Positions 9,248 to 18,860 of a stretch of DNA of 64,000 nt are shown in pieces. The notes beneath the pieces were generated by a model, which was not told the origin of the DNA, did no database searches, and saw only the letters and a program-made list of their open reading frames with translations. The DNA is from Sphingomonadales bacterium (GTDB lineage: Bacteria; Pseudomonadota; Alphaproteobacteria; Sphingomonadales; Sphingomonadaceae). Location of the stretch: contig JAFKLT010000041.1 of NCBI GenBank assembly GCA_017309275.1, positions 26,086 to 90,085 of the forward strand, read 5' to 3'. Position 1 is the first letter of the stretch; each line of letters opens with the position of its first letter. The position numbers and the translations under genes were made by a program.

Positions 9248-10314
9248 GTGCCGTTCCTCAAATCCCGCCCGAACCGCGCTCATCCGCTGCAGCATCCCAG
9301 GATCGCCGCATCCAGATGCTGCGCACGGCGATGGGGCCGGTGATCGCCGCTGCGCTGGAAGACCCGGACGTGGTGGAAGTGATGCTCAACCCCGACCGGA
9401 CATTGTGGGTGGATCGGCTGTCGTCTGGCCGTGCGCCGCTCGGCGTCGAACTGCCCGAAGCCGATGGCGAACGCATCATCCGCCTGGTCGCCGCCCATGT
9501 CGGTGCGGAGGTGCATCGCGGCCAACCGCTCTTGACCGCCGAACTGCCTGAAACCGGCGAACGCTTCGAGGGCATCCTGCCGCCCGCCGCACCCGGCCCG
9601 GCCTTTGCGCTGCGCAAGCGTGCCGTGAGCATCATCGGTCTGGATCGCTATGTGGCTGATGGCATCCTGACCACTGGGCAGGCCGAGTTTCTGCGTCATG
9701 CCGTGCGCGAGCGGCACAACATCCTGATCGCCGGAGGCACCAGCACCGGCAAGACCACGCTGGCCAATGCCTTGCTGGCCGAGATCGCCGCCACCGGCGA
9801 CCGCGTGCTGGTGCTCGAAGACACCATCGAACTGCAATGCGCGGCCCGCGACCATGTGCCGCTGCGCACCCGCGCCGGCGTCGTGTCCATGACCGAGCTG
9901 GTGCGGGCCACGATGCGCCTGCGGCCCGACCGCGTGATCGTCGGCGAAGTGCGCGGCGGCGAAGCGCTGGATCTGGTGAAGGTCTGGGGCACCGGCCACC
10001 CCGGCGGCATCGCCACCATTCATGCCGGCTCCGCGTTGGGCGCGCTGCTGCGCCTGGAGCAACTGATCCTCGAAGTGGCGGTGAATCCGCCCCGCGCCCT
10101 GATCGCCGAGGCGGTCAATGTCGTGATCCACATCGCAGGCCGCGGCCGCAAGCGCCACGTCGAAACCATTTCCCGCGTCGTCGGTTTCGACGGCGCGGGC
10201 TACCGCCTGGCGGATGCGCTGGAAGCGACGCTTCCCGAGCTGCCGCCGGTTCCTCTTACAGCCGCTGCCGCTACGCCTTCCTCGATCCCTGAACAACCTG
10301 GAGAACTGCCATGA
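9244..10314 (+). CDS. trbB: TrbB, VirB11-type secretion ATPase
   Basis: 356 residues, the traffic ATPase that powers pilus assembly and DNA transfer at the cytoplasmic face of the channel. Walker A is GGTSTGKTT (Lys170). The Asp box LVLEDTIELQC, the His box region (GTGHPGGIATIHAGSA) and VIVGEVRGGEALD are all present and intact. It is coupled by ATGA overlaps to the ribbon-helix-helix gene and to trbC. Confidence 0.95.
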   Translation: MSAVPQIPPEPRSSAAASQDRRIQMLRTAMGPVIAAALEDPDVVEVMLNPDRTLWVDRLSSGRAPLGVELPEADGERIIRLVAAHVGAEVHRGQPLLTAELPETGERFEGILPPAAPGPAFALRKRAVSIIGLDRYVADGILTTGQAEFLRHAVRERHNILIAGGTSTGKTTLANALLAEIAATGDRVLVLEDTIELQCAARDHVPLRTRAGVVSMTELVRATMRLRPDRVIVGEVRGGEALDLVKVWGTGHPGGIATIHAGSALGALLRLEQLILEVAVNPPRALIAEAVNVVIHIAGRGRKRHVETISRVVGFDGAGYRLADALEATLPELPPVPLTAAAATPSSIPEQPGELP

Positions 10315-10697
10315 CGCACGTTGATGCTTTCCGTCTTTCTGTAAACCCGCTTTCCCCGCTGCCCATGCTGGCGCGTTTGCATCGCCTGGCCCGACCCGCA
10401 GGACAAGGGTTGCTGCTCGCGGTGTTGATGCTGTTGCTGGCGGGCACGGCGCAGGCCGCCGGTTCCTCAATGCCGTGGGAAGGCCCGCTGCAATCCATTC
10501 TCGAATCCATCCAGGGGCCGGTAGCCCGCATCGTCGCGGTGATCATCATCATCGCCACCGGCCTGGCGTTGGCCTTCGGCGATACCAGTGGCGGCTTTCG
10601 CAAGCTGATCCAGATCGTCTTCGGCCTGTCCATCGCCTTCGCGGCTTCGAGCTTCTTCCTGTCGTTCTTCAGCTTCTCCGGCGGGGCCGTCGTATGA
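10311..10697 (+). CDS. trbC: TrbC, VirB2-type pilin precursor
   Basis: 128 residues. A signal-like hydrophobic stretch ending GTAQAAG is followed by two membrane helices (VARIVAVIIIIATGLALAFG and the C-terminal region), as in TrbC/VirB2 major pilins. TrbC of RP4 is processed and cyclised by TraF; a TraF gene is not in this window and would lie to the left in a complete element. The start and stop both overlap neighbours by ATGA. Confidence 0.9.
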   Translation: MTHVDAFRLSVNPLSPLPMLARLHRLARPAGQGLLLAVLMLLLAGTAQAAGSSMPWEGPLQSILESIQGPVARIVAVIIIIATGLALAFGDTSGGFRKLIQIVFGLSIAFAASSFFLSFFSFSGGAVV

Positions 10698-10963
10698 GCA
10701 CGGCCACCGATCTTCCGGGCTTTGAAGTGCCGCTGCATCGCTCGCTGACCGAGCCGATCCTGCTGGGCGGTGCGCCGCGCACCGTGGCGATTGCCAACGG
10801 CACGCTGGCCGCCGCCGTCGGGCTGGGCCTGCAACTGTGGATTCCCGGCGTGGTGCTCTGGATCGCCGGCCATTCGCTGGCGGTCTGGGGCGCGCGCGTC
10901 GATCCGCAGTTCATGCAGGTCTTCGCCCGGCACATCAAGCACAAGCCGCTGCTGGACGCATAG
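10694..10963 (+). CDS. trbD: TrbD, VirB3-type inner-membrane protein
   Basis: 89 residues with the TrbD opening pattern (FEVPLHRSLTEPILLGGAPR) and two closely spaced membrane segments. ATG 10694 overlaps the trbC stop as ATGA, which fixes the start. VirB3 proteins bind the VirB4 ATPase, encoded immediately downstream as trbE. Confidence 0.9.
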   Translation: MSTATDLPGFEVPLHRSLTEPILLGGAPRTVAIANGTLAAAVGLGLQLWIPGVVLWIAGHSLAVWGARVDPQFMQVFARHIKHKPLLDA

Positions 10964-10975
10964 GGGAGTGCCGAC

Positions 10976-13423
10976 ATGCTGAACCTTGCCGAATACCGCC
11001 AGCGGCCCGCACTGCTGGCCGACTGGCTGCCCTGGGCCGGGCTGATCGGGCCGGGCGTCGTCTTGAACAAGGATGGCTCGTTCCAGCGCACGGCACATTT
11101 TCGCGGGCCGGATCTGAACAGCGCCACGCAAGGCGAGCTGATCGCCACGTCGGCACGCTTGAACAACGCACTGCGCCGCCTGGGGTCGGGCTGGGCCTTG
11201 TTCATCGAAGCCGAGCGCTGCGCAGCGGCGGGCTATCCACGTTCCGATTTCCCCGAGCCGTTGTCCTGGCTGGTGGAGGAAGAACGCCGTGCAGCCTTCG
11301 AGGAATCCGGCCACCACTACGAGAGCGCCTATCACCTGACGCTGGCCTACCTGCCACCAGAAGAATCCCGCGCCCGTGCCGCCAAGATGCTCTATGAGAA
11401 TGCGCCGGGCGATGGCGTGGACTGGCAGGGTCGGCTGGAAGCCTTCGTGGCGGAAACGGATCGCGTGTTCGACCTGCTCGACGGCGTGATGCCGGAGATT
11501 GCCTGGCTCGATGACAGCCAGACACTGACTTACCTGCACGCCACGGTGTCCACGCGGCGCTACCGCGTCGGCGTACCCGAGGTGCCATTCCACATCGACG
11601 CATTGCTGGCCGACTCCGCGCTGGTCGGTGGTCTGGCACCCATGCTGGGCGATCAGCACCTGCGCGTGGTGTCGGTGCGAGGCTTTCCGACCTCGACTTG
11701 GCCGGGGATTTTGGACGACCTCAACCGCTTGGGCTTCGGCTATCGTTGGGCAACCCGGTTCCTTTGCCTCGACAAAGCCGAAGCGGAAAAAGAGCTTGGA
11801 CGCCTGCGTCGCCAGTGGTTCGCCAAGCGCAAGAATGTCGTCGCGCTGTTGCGTGAAACGATCTTCCAGCAGGAAAGCCCGCTGGTCGATACCGACGCCA
11901 ACAACAAGGCCGCCGATGCAGACGCCGCCTTGCAAGAACTGGGCAGCGATCAGGTGGCCTTCGGCTACCTGACGGCTACCGTGACAGTGCTCGACACCGA
12001 CCCTGCCGTGGCCGACGAGAAGCTGCGCATGGTAGAGCGCGTCATTCAGGGGCGCGGCTTCGTCACCATCCCCGAAACCTTGAACGCGGTGGATGCCTGG
12101 CTGTCGTCCATTCCCGGTAACGCCTACGCGAATGTGCGCCAGCCCATCGTCTCGACGCTGAACCTGACGCACATGATGCCGCTGTCCGCCGTGTGGGCCG
12201 GGCCGGAGAAGAACGCGCATCTGGATGGCCCGCCGCTGATCGTCACCCGCACCGATGGCGCGACGCCGTTCCGGCTGGTGACGCACATCGGCGATGTGGG
12301 CCACACGCTGGTCGCCGGGCCAACCGGCATGGGCAAGTCGGTGCTGCTCGCCACGCTGGCAATGCAGTTTCGCCGCTATCCCGGCTCGCGCATCTTCGCC
12401 TTCGACATGGGCCGCTCGATGCGCGCCACCATCCTCGGGCTGGGCGGCGAGCATTACGACCTCGGCAATGACGGGGCGATTGCTTTTCAGCCATTGGCCC
12501 GCATCGACCAGGAGGGCTACCGCACCTGGGCCGCCGAATGGGTGGAAGGCCGCCTGTTGCATGAAGGTGTCGTCATTGGCCCGGACGAGAAGGCTGCGAT
12601 CTGGTCGGCACTAGGCAGCTTGGCCGGTGCGCCAGCGGAGCAACGCACGCTGACGGGCCTGTCGGTACTGCTGCAATCGAACGCACTGCGCCAGGCGCTT
12701 GCGCCCTATGTGCTGGGCGGTGCCCACGGCAAGCTGCTGGATGCCGATGCCGACCGCCTGGGTTCCGGCGGCGTGCAGTGCTTCGAGATGGAAGAACTGA
12801 TGCACAGCAAGGCGGCGGTGCTGGCCGTGCTGGGCTACCTGTTCGCCCGCTTCGATGAACGCTTCGACGGCGCGCCCACGCTGCTGATCCTCGATGAAGC
12901 CTGGCTGTTCCTCGATGACCCTGTGTTCGCCGCCCGCATTCGCCAGTGGCTCAAGACGCTGCGCAAGAAGAATGTCAGCGTCATGTTCGCCACGCAGTCG
13001 CTGGCCGACATCAAGGATTCGAGCATTGCACCGGCGGTGATTGAAAGCTGCGCCAGTCGGATCTTTCTCCCTAATCCGCAGGCCACCGAGCCGCAGATTC
13101 GCACGATCTACGAAGGCTTTGGGCTGAACTCTCGCCAGATCGAGATCGTGGCGACCGCGCAGCCCAAGCGGGACTACTACTACCAATCGCGTCTGGGCAA
13201 TCGCCTGTTCGACCTCGACCTGGGGCCAACCACGCTGGCCTTCGCCGGGGCATCCACCCCACAAGACCAACGCGACATGGATCGCATGCTGCTGGACGCA
13301 GGCACACCTGGCTTTGCCGGTGCCTGGCTACGTCATCGCGGCCTCGATTGGGCGGCCGACCTGTTGCCGTCCGCACCGGCGGCCACTTCCTTTCTTTCCC
13401 AACCACAGGAGAACTTGCCATGA
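10976..13423 (+). CDS. trbE: TrbE, VirB4-type secretion ATPase
   Basis: 815 residues, the usual TrbE length. The N-terminal CagE/TrbE/VirB domain starts at MLNLAEYRQRPALLADWLPW. The ATPase domain has Walker A AGPTGMGKSV (Lys454) and Walker B LLILDEAWLF (Asp640, Glu641), both intact. It energises assembly of the mating channel. ATG 10976 follows trbD by 12 bases with GGGGAG ahead of it; its TGA overlaps the trbJ start. Confidence 0.95.
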   Translation: MLNLAEYRQRPALLADWLPWAGLIGPGVVLNKDGSFQRTAHFRGPDLNSATQGELIATSARLNNALRRLGSGWALFIEAERCAAAGYPRSDFPEPLSWLVEEERRAAFEESGHHYESAYHLTLAYLPPEESRARAAKMLYENAPGDGVDWQGRLEAFVAETDRVFDLLDGVMPEIAWLDDSQTLTYLHATVSTRRYRVGVPEVPFHIDALLADSALVGGLAPMLGDQHLRVVSVRGFPTSTWPGILDDLNRLGFGYRWATRFLCLDKAEAEKELGRLRRQWFAKRKNVVALLRETIFQQESPLVDTDANNKAADADAALQELGSDQVAFGYLTATVTVLDTDPAVADEKLRMVERVIQGRGFVTIPETLNAVDAWLSSIPGNAYANVRQPIVSTLNLTHMMPLSAVWAGPEKNAHLDGPPLIVTRTDGATPFRLVTHIGDVGHTLVAGPTGMGKSVLLATLAMQFRRYPGSRIFAFDMGRSMRATILGLGGEHYDLGNDGAIAFQPLARIDQEGYRTWAAEWVEGRLLHEGVVIGPDEKAAIWSALGSLAGAPAEQRTLTGLSVLLQSNALRQALAPYVLGGAHGKLLDADADRLGSGGVQCFEMEELMHSKAAVLAVLGYLFARFDERFDGAPTLLILDEAWLFLDDPVFAARIRQWLKTLRKKNVSVMFATQSLADIKDSSIAPAVIESCASRIFLPNPQATEPQIRTIYEGFGLNSRQIEIVATAQPKRDYYYQSRLGNRLFDLDLGPTTLAFAGASTPQDQRDMDRMLLDAGTPGFAGAWLRHRGLDWAADLLPSAPAATSFLSQPQENLP

Positions 13424-14163
13424 AGACCAAGCCCCGTCTGCTGTCTGTCTCGCTTGCCGCCGTGCTGTCGGTGTCGCTGCTAATCGTTCAGCCCGCATCC
13501 GCGCTGACGGTGTTCGACCCGTCCAACTTCGTGCAGAACACGCTGACCGCCGTGCGCACGTTGGAGCAGATCAACAACCAGATCAACCAACTCCAGAACG
13601 AAGCACAGATGCTGATGAACCAGGCGCGCAATCTGGCGAATCTGGACTTCAACATCGTCAATCGCCTGCGCTCGACGCTCGCCACGACCGAACGCCTGAT
13701 CGCCGAGGCACGCGGCCTGGCCTACGACGTGCAGAGCATGGATGCGACCTTCGCCCGGCTGTACCCGGAGCAGTACGCCGCGACTGTCAGCGGCGACCAG
13801 ATGGTGCGCGACGCGCAGGAGCGCTGGAAGAACACCTTGAATGGCCTGCATACCGCGATGCGGATGCAGGCGCAGGTGTCGCAGAACCTGGCAAAAGACG
13901 AAAGCGCACTGTCCGATCTGGTCAGCCAAAGTCAGTCCGCCACCGGCGCGCTGCAAGCCATGCAGGCGACCAACCAGCTTCTGGCCTTGCAGGCCAAGCA
14001 GTCCATCCAGGCGCAGCAACTCCAGATCACGCAGGAACGCGCCGCCGCGCTGGAACTGGCACGCCAAGCAGCGGCTGTCGAGCGTGGCCGTGAAGTGACG
14101 CGCCGCTTCCTGGGTGATGGCACGCCGTACACGCCGCAGCGCGTGGATTTCTACGGCAACTGA
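13420..14163 (+). CDS. trbJ: TrbJ, VirB5-type pilus-associated protein
   Basis: 247 residues with a Sec signal peptide (cleavage after QPASA), then long helices and a coiled coil (INNQINQLQNEAQMLMNQAR), as in TrbJ. It is exported and takes part in pilus assembly and mating-pair contact. The longer open frame from 13348 is a read-back into trbE; ATG 13420 overlaps the trbE stop as ATGA and gives the correct signal peptide. The tail TPYTPQRVDFYGN resembles the tail of the first Eex-like lipoprotein. Confidence 0.92.
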   Translation: MKTKPRLLSVSLAAVLSVSLLIVQPASALTVFDPSNFVQNTLTAVRTLEQINNQINQLQNEAQMLMNQARNLANLDFNIVNRLRSTLATTERLIAEARGLAYDVQSMDATFARLYPEQYAATVSGDQMVRDAQERWKNTLNGLHTAMRMQAQVSQNLAKDESALSDLVSQSQSATGALQAMQATNQLLALQAKQSIQAQQLQITQERAAALELARQAAAVERGREVTRRFLGDGTPYTPQRVDFYGN

Positions 14164-14175
14164 CGGGAGACGGCC

Positions 14176-14478
14176 ATGCGATGCGTTTCCTTGCTGCTTC
14201 CCGTGCTGCTGGTCGCTTGCAGCCAGCAGCCGACCGAAGACCTGGTCGCTGATCCCGTGCGGCTCAAGGCTTTGCGTGTGCAGTGTGCCGCCGACAGGAC
14301 GGCCGCAGGCGAAGACGCCTGCCTGCCCGCGGCCGACGCTTTCCGGCGGCGCTTCGTCGCCGGTGAAACCGGGCCTGACGAGTTCCGCACGTTGGCCGAT
14401 CTGCCGCCGATCCCGCCGAGCTTCGACTCGCCCATCAGTGACCAGGGCGCCATGCCCTTCGAGGGGGACGTGCCATGA
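14176..14478 (+). CDS. trbK: TrbK-like entry-exclusion lipoprotein (second copy)
   Basis: 100 residues with a short lipoprotein signal ending LLVAC (Cys15). The mature part begins DLVADPVRLKALRVQC, closely matching the stretch in the first copy at 6268, but the C-terminus is different and acidic. It lies between trbJ and trbL, exactly where RP4 has trbK, whose product excludes further copies of the plasmid. The stop overlaps trbL by ATGA. The symbol is given by position and family resemblance. Confidence 0.8.
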   Translation: MRCVSLLLPVLLVACSQQPTEDLVADPVRLKALRVQCAADRTAAGEDACLPAADAFRRRFVAGETGPDEFRTLADLPPIPPSFDSPISDQGAMPFEGDVP

Positions 14479-15869
14479 ATGACGTGACCGTGATCGACCG
14501 ATTTCTCGCTACCTTCTCGCGCTACATCGACTCGGGCTTTGGGCTGCTGCAGGGCGAAGTCGCGTTCCTCACCGCCACGCTGATCGTCATCGACATGACG
14601 ATTGCCGGGCTGTACTGGGCGATGAGCCACGCCACCGATCAGGGCGATGATGTGATCGCCAAACTGCTGCGCAAGGTGCTTTACGTCGGTGCCTTCGCCT
14701 ACATCATCAACAACTTCAACTGGCTGGCCAGCATTGTCTTCCGCTCGTTCGCGGGCCTCGGCCTGACGGCCAGCGGCTCGACGATGAGCATGGGCGAATT
14801 CCTGCAACCGGGACGCTTGGCCAAGACCGGCATCGACGCGGCGGCCCCCATTCTTGAGCAGATCAGCGACATGGCGGGCTTCCCCGAAGTGTTCGTGAAC
14901 ATGACGCCCATCGTGGTCATGTTCCTGGCCTGGGCGGTGGTGATCCTGTGTTTCTTCGTGCTGGCGATCCAGCTTTTCATCACGCTGATCGAGTTCAAAC
15001 TGACCACGCTCGCGGGCTTCGTGCTGGTGCCGTTCGCGCTGTGGAACAAGACCAGCTTCCTCGCCGAGAAGGTGCTGGGCAACGTGGTGTCCTCGGGCAT
15101 CAAGGTGCTGGTGCTGGCCGTCATCGTCGGCATCGGCTCGGGCCTGTTTGCCGAGTTCCAGGTGCATCCGGCCGAGCCGTCCATCGACCATGCAGTGGTC
15201 ATCATGCTGGCCTCGCTCACGCTGCTGGCGTTGGGGATCTTCGGGCCGGGCATTGCCACCGGGCTGGTATCCGGTGCACCGCAGCTTGGCGCAGGCGCGA
15301 TGGCCGGTGCTGCGATTGGTGCCGCAGGCGCGGCGGTTGCCGTAGGTGCCGCCGCCACCGGCGTGGGCGGTGCCGTGATGGCCGGAGCGCGCATGGCACC
15401 GGCTGCCGCCAAGCTCGCCGGGGCTGGCGCGCGGGCCGCGACTTCGGCGGCTGGCAGCGCGAAGTCGGCTTTCCAGGCCGGTTCTGCCGCTGCGGGCGGC
15501 GGAGCCAAAGGCGCGATGGCTGGACTGGGCAGTGTCGCCAAGGGCGGCGCACAGGCCGCTGGCCAGCGCGCCGGTGCAGGCATCAAAGCGGCGGCAGCCA
15601 AGGCGGCCGCGCCATTCAAAGCAGGCTGGCAAGGCTCCGGCACCGATGGTGGCTCAGGCGGTGGCGCTGCCAGTTCCGGGCAGGCCACCGCAGGCGATGC
15701 CGCTGGCGACACGGCCAACGCGCAGAAGCAGGAAAAACCGGGCTGGGCCAAGCGCCTGCAACGCCGCCAACGACTCACCCAGGCCACCACCACGGCCGCG
15801 CACACGCTGCGCGGTGGCGACGGCGGCGGTTCGGGCCAAGGCCCGAGTCTGCGAGATTCCGATAGCTGA
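14475..15869 (+). CDS. trbL: TrbL, VirB6-type polytopic channel protein
   Basis: 464 residues. The N-terminal 270 residues contain several membrane helices (for example VVMFLAWAVVILCFFVLAIQ), as expected for the inner-membrane channel component. From about residue 270 the protein is a low-complexity Ala/Gly-rich stretch (GAGAMAGAAIGAAGAAVAVG and onward) ending in a basic tail, the normal TrbL architecture. Coupled to the trbK-like gene upstream; trbF follows after 17 bases. Confidence 0.93.
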   Translation: MNDVTVIDRFLATFSRYIDSGFGLLQGEVAFLTATLIVIDMTIAGLYWAMSHATDQGDDVIAKLLRKVLYVGAFAYIINNFNWLASIVFRSFAGLGLTASGSTMSMGEFLQPGRLAKTGIDAAAPILEQISDMAGFPEVFVNMTPIVVMFLAWAVVILCFFVLAIQLFITLIEFKLTTLAGFVLVPFALWNKTSFLAEKVLGNVVSSGIKVLVLAVIVGIGSGLFAEFQVHPAEPSIDHAVVIMLASLTLLALGIFGPGIATGLVSGAPQLGAGAMAGAAIGAAGAAVAVGAAATGVGGAVMAGARMAPAAAKLAGAGARAATSAAGSAKSAFQAGSAAAGGGAKGAMAGLGSVAKGGAQAAGQRAGAGIKAAAAKAAAPFKAGWQGSGTDGGSGGGAASSGQATAGDAAGDTANAQKQEKPGWAKRLQRRQRLTQATTTAAHTLRGGDGGGSGQGPSLRDSDS

Positions 15870-15886
15870 CTTTCAAGGAGAACGCC

Positions 15887-16591
15887 ATGCGATTCAAACG
15901 ACCGCAGGTGCGCTATGCCGATACGCCGCAGCCTGCCACCCCGTATCAAGCCGCTGCCCAGGTGTGGGACGAGCGCATCGGCTCGGCCCGCGTGCAGGCC
16001 AAGAACTGGCGATTGATGGCCTTCGGCTGCCTGGTGCTCGCGCTGCTGATGGCCGGTGGCCTGGTGTGGCGCTCGGCCCAATCCATCGTCACGCCCTATG
16101 TCATCGAAGTCGATCAGTCCGGCCAGGTGCGCACCGTGGGCGAAGCGGCCACGCCGTACCGGCCCACCGATGCGCAGACGGCACACCATATCGCGCGGTT
16201 CGTGACGCTGGTGCGCTCACTGTCCATCGACCCCATCGTCGTGCGCCAGAACTGGCTCGATGCCTACGACTACACCACCGACCGAGGCGCGGCGGTGCTT
16301 AACGACTATGCGCGGGTGAATGACCCGTTCGCCCGCATCGGCAAAGAGTCGGTAACGGTACAGATCACCAGCGTGGTTCGCGCCAGCGATGCGTCGTTCA
16401 ACGTGCGCTGGATGGAACGCCGCTACGTCAATGGCGCGGCGGCCGGGCTGGAGCGATGGACGGCGGTGGTGTCCATCGTGCAGCAGACCCCGCGCACCGA
16501 AGAACGCCTGCGCCGCAACCCGCTGGGCATCTACGTCAATGGCCTGTCGTGGAGCCGTGAACTGGATTCGTCTGAAGGAGTGAAGCCATGA
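15887..16591 (+). CDS. trbF: TrbF, VirB8-type assembly factor
   Basis: 234 residues: a cytoplasmic N-terminus, one membrane helix (LMAFGCLVLALLMAGGLVW) and a periplasmic NTF2-like domain, as in VirB8/TrbF. These proteins form the periplasmic scaffold of the inner-membrane complex. AAGGAGA lies 7-8 bases before ATG 15887. The stop overlaps the trbG start as ATGA. Confidence 0.92.
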   Translation: MRFKRPQVRYADTPQPATPYQAAAQVWDERIGSARVQAKNWRLMAFGCLVLALLMAGGLVWRSAQSIVTPYVIEVDQSGQVRTVGEAATPYRPTDAQTAHHIARFVTLVRSLSIDPIVVRQNWLDAYDYTTDRGAAVLNDYARVNDPFARIGKESVTVQITSVVRASDASFNVRWMERRYVNGAAAGLERWTAVVSIVQQTPRTEERLRRNPLGIYVNGLSWSRELDSSEGVKP

Positions 16592-17580
16592 ATGTGCCTT
16601 TCCGTTTTTACGCTTTGCCGCTTGTCGTGCTGGCCTTGGCCGGCTGCGCCACGCAGGGCAAACCCCCGCCAGTGATTTCCTTGGATGAGCCGGTACAGGC
16701 GGAGCCTTTGCCGGAAATGCCTGTGCCGATCGAGGTGGTCACTATTGCAGAGCCACTGCCATTGCCTGAGCAGTTGAAGCCAGTGCCGGAGGAAAAGGAT
16801 GCGAAGCCTGCGCCTGAACCGGCTGATGAGACGGTACGTGTCTCGAAAGCCAATGCCGAGGCACGGGTGGCTCCGACGCGCGAAGGCTATGTCAATGCGA
16901 TCCAGGTCTGGCCGTATAGCGATGGCGCGCTGTACCAGGTCTATGCGTCAGTAGGTCGCGTGACGGTGATCGCGCTCCAGCCTGGCGAGGAACTGGTGAC
17001 GGTCGCTGCGGGCGATACCGTGCGCTGGATCGTCGGTGACACCTCCAGCGGCAGCGGGGCCGATCTGCGCGTCAATGTGCTGGTCAAGCCTATCCGTTCC
17101 AGCTTGAAGACCAATCTGGTCATTACCACCAGCCGCAGGACGTACCTGCTGGAACTGACTTCGACCGACAAGGCATGGATGGCGTCGGTGTCCTGGGACT
17201 ACCCGAAAGACCGAATGCTGGCCTTGCGGCGCCAAGCCCAAGCCGCCAACGCTGCCGCGCCGGTCGATGCAGGCTTGTCGCTGGATAACATCCGCTTTCG
17301 CTATGCAATCAGCGGCAGCAATCCATCGTGGAAACCGCTGCGCGCTTTTGATGATGGCGAGAAGGTCTATATCCAGTTCCCGGCAGGCATCGCCCAGGGC
17401 GAGCTGCCGCCGCTGTTCGTCATCGGCGCACAGGGCGACGGGCAACTGGTGAACTATCGCTTCCGCTCGCCGTACTACATCGTGGATCGCCTGTTCGGTG
17501 CAGCAGAACTGCGCCTGGGGGCCGACAAGGGCGATATGGTGCGCATCGAGCGCGCGGATGGCATCGTCGGGAGGAACTGA
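16588..17580 (+). CDS. trbG: TrbG, VirB9-type outer-membrane-complex protein
   Basis: 330 residues with a signal peptide ending LALAGC, so possibly a lipoprotein. A proline/glutamate-rich linker follows, then a VirB9 beta domain (YANAIQVWPYSDG-like start and YRFRSPYYIVDRLF near the end). With TrbI it would build the outer-membrane core complex. Only 2 bases separate it from trbI. Confidence 0.92.
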   Translation: MNVPFRFYALPLVVLALAGCATQGKPPPVISLDEPVQAEPLPEMPVPIEVVTIAEPLPLPEQLKPVPEEKDAKPAPEPADETVRVSKANAEARVAPTREGYVNAIQVWPYSDGALYQVYASVGRVTVIALQPGEELVTVAAGDTVRWIVGDTSSGSGADLRVNVLVKPIRSSLKTNLVITTSRRTYLLELTSTDKAWMASVSWDYPKDRMLALRRQAQAANAAAPVDAGLSLDNIRFRYAISGSNPSWKPLRAFDDGEKVYIQFPAGIAQGELPPLFVIGAQGDGQLVNYRFRSPYYIVDRLFGAAELRLGADKGDMVRIERADGIVGRN

Positions 17581-17582
17581 GC

Positions 17583-18860
17583 ATGAGCCAGGACGACACT
17601 CCCGACCTTGCCACGCCGCAGGCGGACAAGATGGCACCCGAGGCGGTGGCGCTGCGCGCCCAACCGCGCCCGGTCACGCGTCTGAACCGACGCACGCTGG
17701 CCATCCTCGCTGGCGGCCTGTCGGTTGGCGTGATGGGCGCGCTGATCTGGTCACTGCAACCGCAGCAACGCGGCGCGGGCGAATCCACCGAACTGTACAA
17801 CGTGGATCGTGTATCGCGCTCGGAAGGCCTCGACCAACTTCCTGCCGACTATTCCAAGTTGCCAGCGCTGCCGCCCGACGTGCCGGAGCTGGGGCCACCG
17901 CTACCGGGTGATCTGGGGCCGGCCATCGTCAATTCGCAGCAGCCGGTCGCCGCCACCTATGCCGCGCCCGGCTACGACCCCAACGATGCGCTGCACAAGG
18001 AAGCAGAAGCGGCGGCAGCTTCAACGGTGTTCTTCCGCACCGGCTCCCCGCAGGCCGCGCCCGTGGCGCAGTCGCAAGTCGCTGCCGCGCCGGGCTTCGC
18101 CGCCAATGCCGCTTTCGATCCACTGGCCGCTGGCCCGGCCTCGACGGCGGCCCAGCCTGCTGATCCGACTGCCGTGCAGAACCGGCAAGACCAGAAAGAG
18201 GCGTTCCTGACAGGCGGTTCTACGGAAACCCGTAACTCCGGCAACCTGCAAATGCCCACCTCGCCGTATCAGGTGATGGCCGGAACGGTCATTGCCGGGG
18301 CACTGGTCACGGGCATCAAGTCCGACTTGCCGGGCGACGTGATCGCCACGGTGACGGAACCGATCTACGACACGGCCACTGGCAAGTTCCTGCTGATCCC
18401 GCAGGGATCTCGCATACTGGGCAAGTACAACAGCCAGGTCAGCTACGGCCAGAGCCGCGTGCAGGTGGTGTGGAATCGCATCATCCTGCCCGACACGTCA
18501 TCACTCACGCTCGACAACCTGATCGGCACCGACCCGGCAGGCTATGCCGGTCTGGAGGACAACGTGGACTGGCATTGGGATCGGATCTTTGCAGGTGCCG
18601 TGCTGACCACGCTGCTGGGTGTCGGTGCCGAACTGGCTGCACCTGAGAACCGCCAGGACGGCGATCGCGTCATCATCGCCGGGCGCGACAGCCTGCAGGA
18701 CACCGTGAACCAGGTCGGCCAGGAAGTGACCCGGCGCAATCTCAACATCCAACCCACGCTGACCAGCCGCCCCGGCTTGCCGGTGCGCATCATCGTCAAC
18801 CGCGATCTGGTGCTACGGCCTTATCAGCCGCTGTTCTTCAACAAGGGGACTTCTCGATGA
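17583..18860 (+). CDS. trbI: TrbI, VirB10-type core-complex protein
   Basis: 425 residues. One N-terminal membrane helix (LAILAGGLSVGVMGALIWSL), a long Pro/Ala-rich periplasmic linker, and a C-terminal VirB10 domain from about residue 225 (SPYQVMAGTVIAGALVTGIK, then LLIPQGSRILGKYNSQVSYG). VirB10 proteins span both membranes and gate the channel. It is the last transport gene of the cluster and overlaps the DUF2274 gene by ATGA. Confidence 0.94.
   Translation: MSQDDTPDLATPQADKMAPEAVALRAQPRPVTRLNRRTLAILAGGLSVGVMGALIWSLQPQQRGAGESTELYNVDRVSRSEGLDQLPADYSKLPALPPDVPELGPPLPGDLGPAIVNSQQPVAATYAAPGYDPNDALHKEAEAAAASTVFFRTGSPQAAPVAQSQVAAAPGFAANAAFDPLAAGPASTAAQPADPTAVQNRQDQKEAFLTGGSTETRNSGNLQMPTSPYQVMAGTVIAGALVTGIKSDLPGDVIATVTEPIYDTATGKFLLIPQGSRILGKYNSQVSYGQSRVQVVWNRIILPDTSSLTLDNLIGTDPAGYAGLEDNVDWHWDRIFAGAVLTTLLGVGAELAAPENRQDGDRVIIAGRDSLQDTVNQVGQEVTRRNLNIQPTLTSRPGLPVRIIVNRDLVLRPYQPLFFNKGTSR

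Noticed and set aside
10271-12562. 763-codon minus-strand frame across trbC-trbE
   Set aside because: Shadow of the well-supported trb genes, with no domain-like composition.
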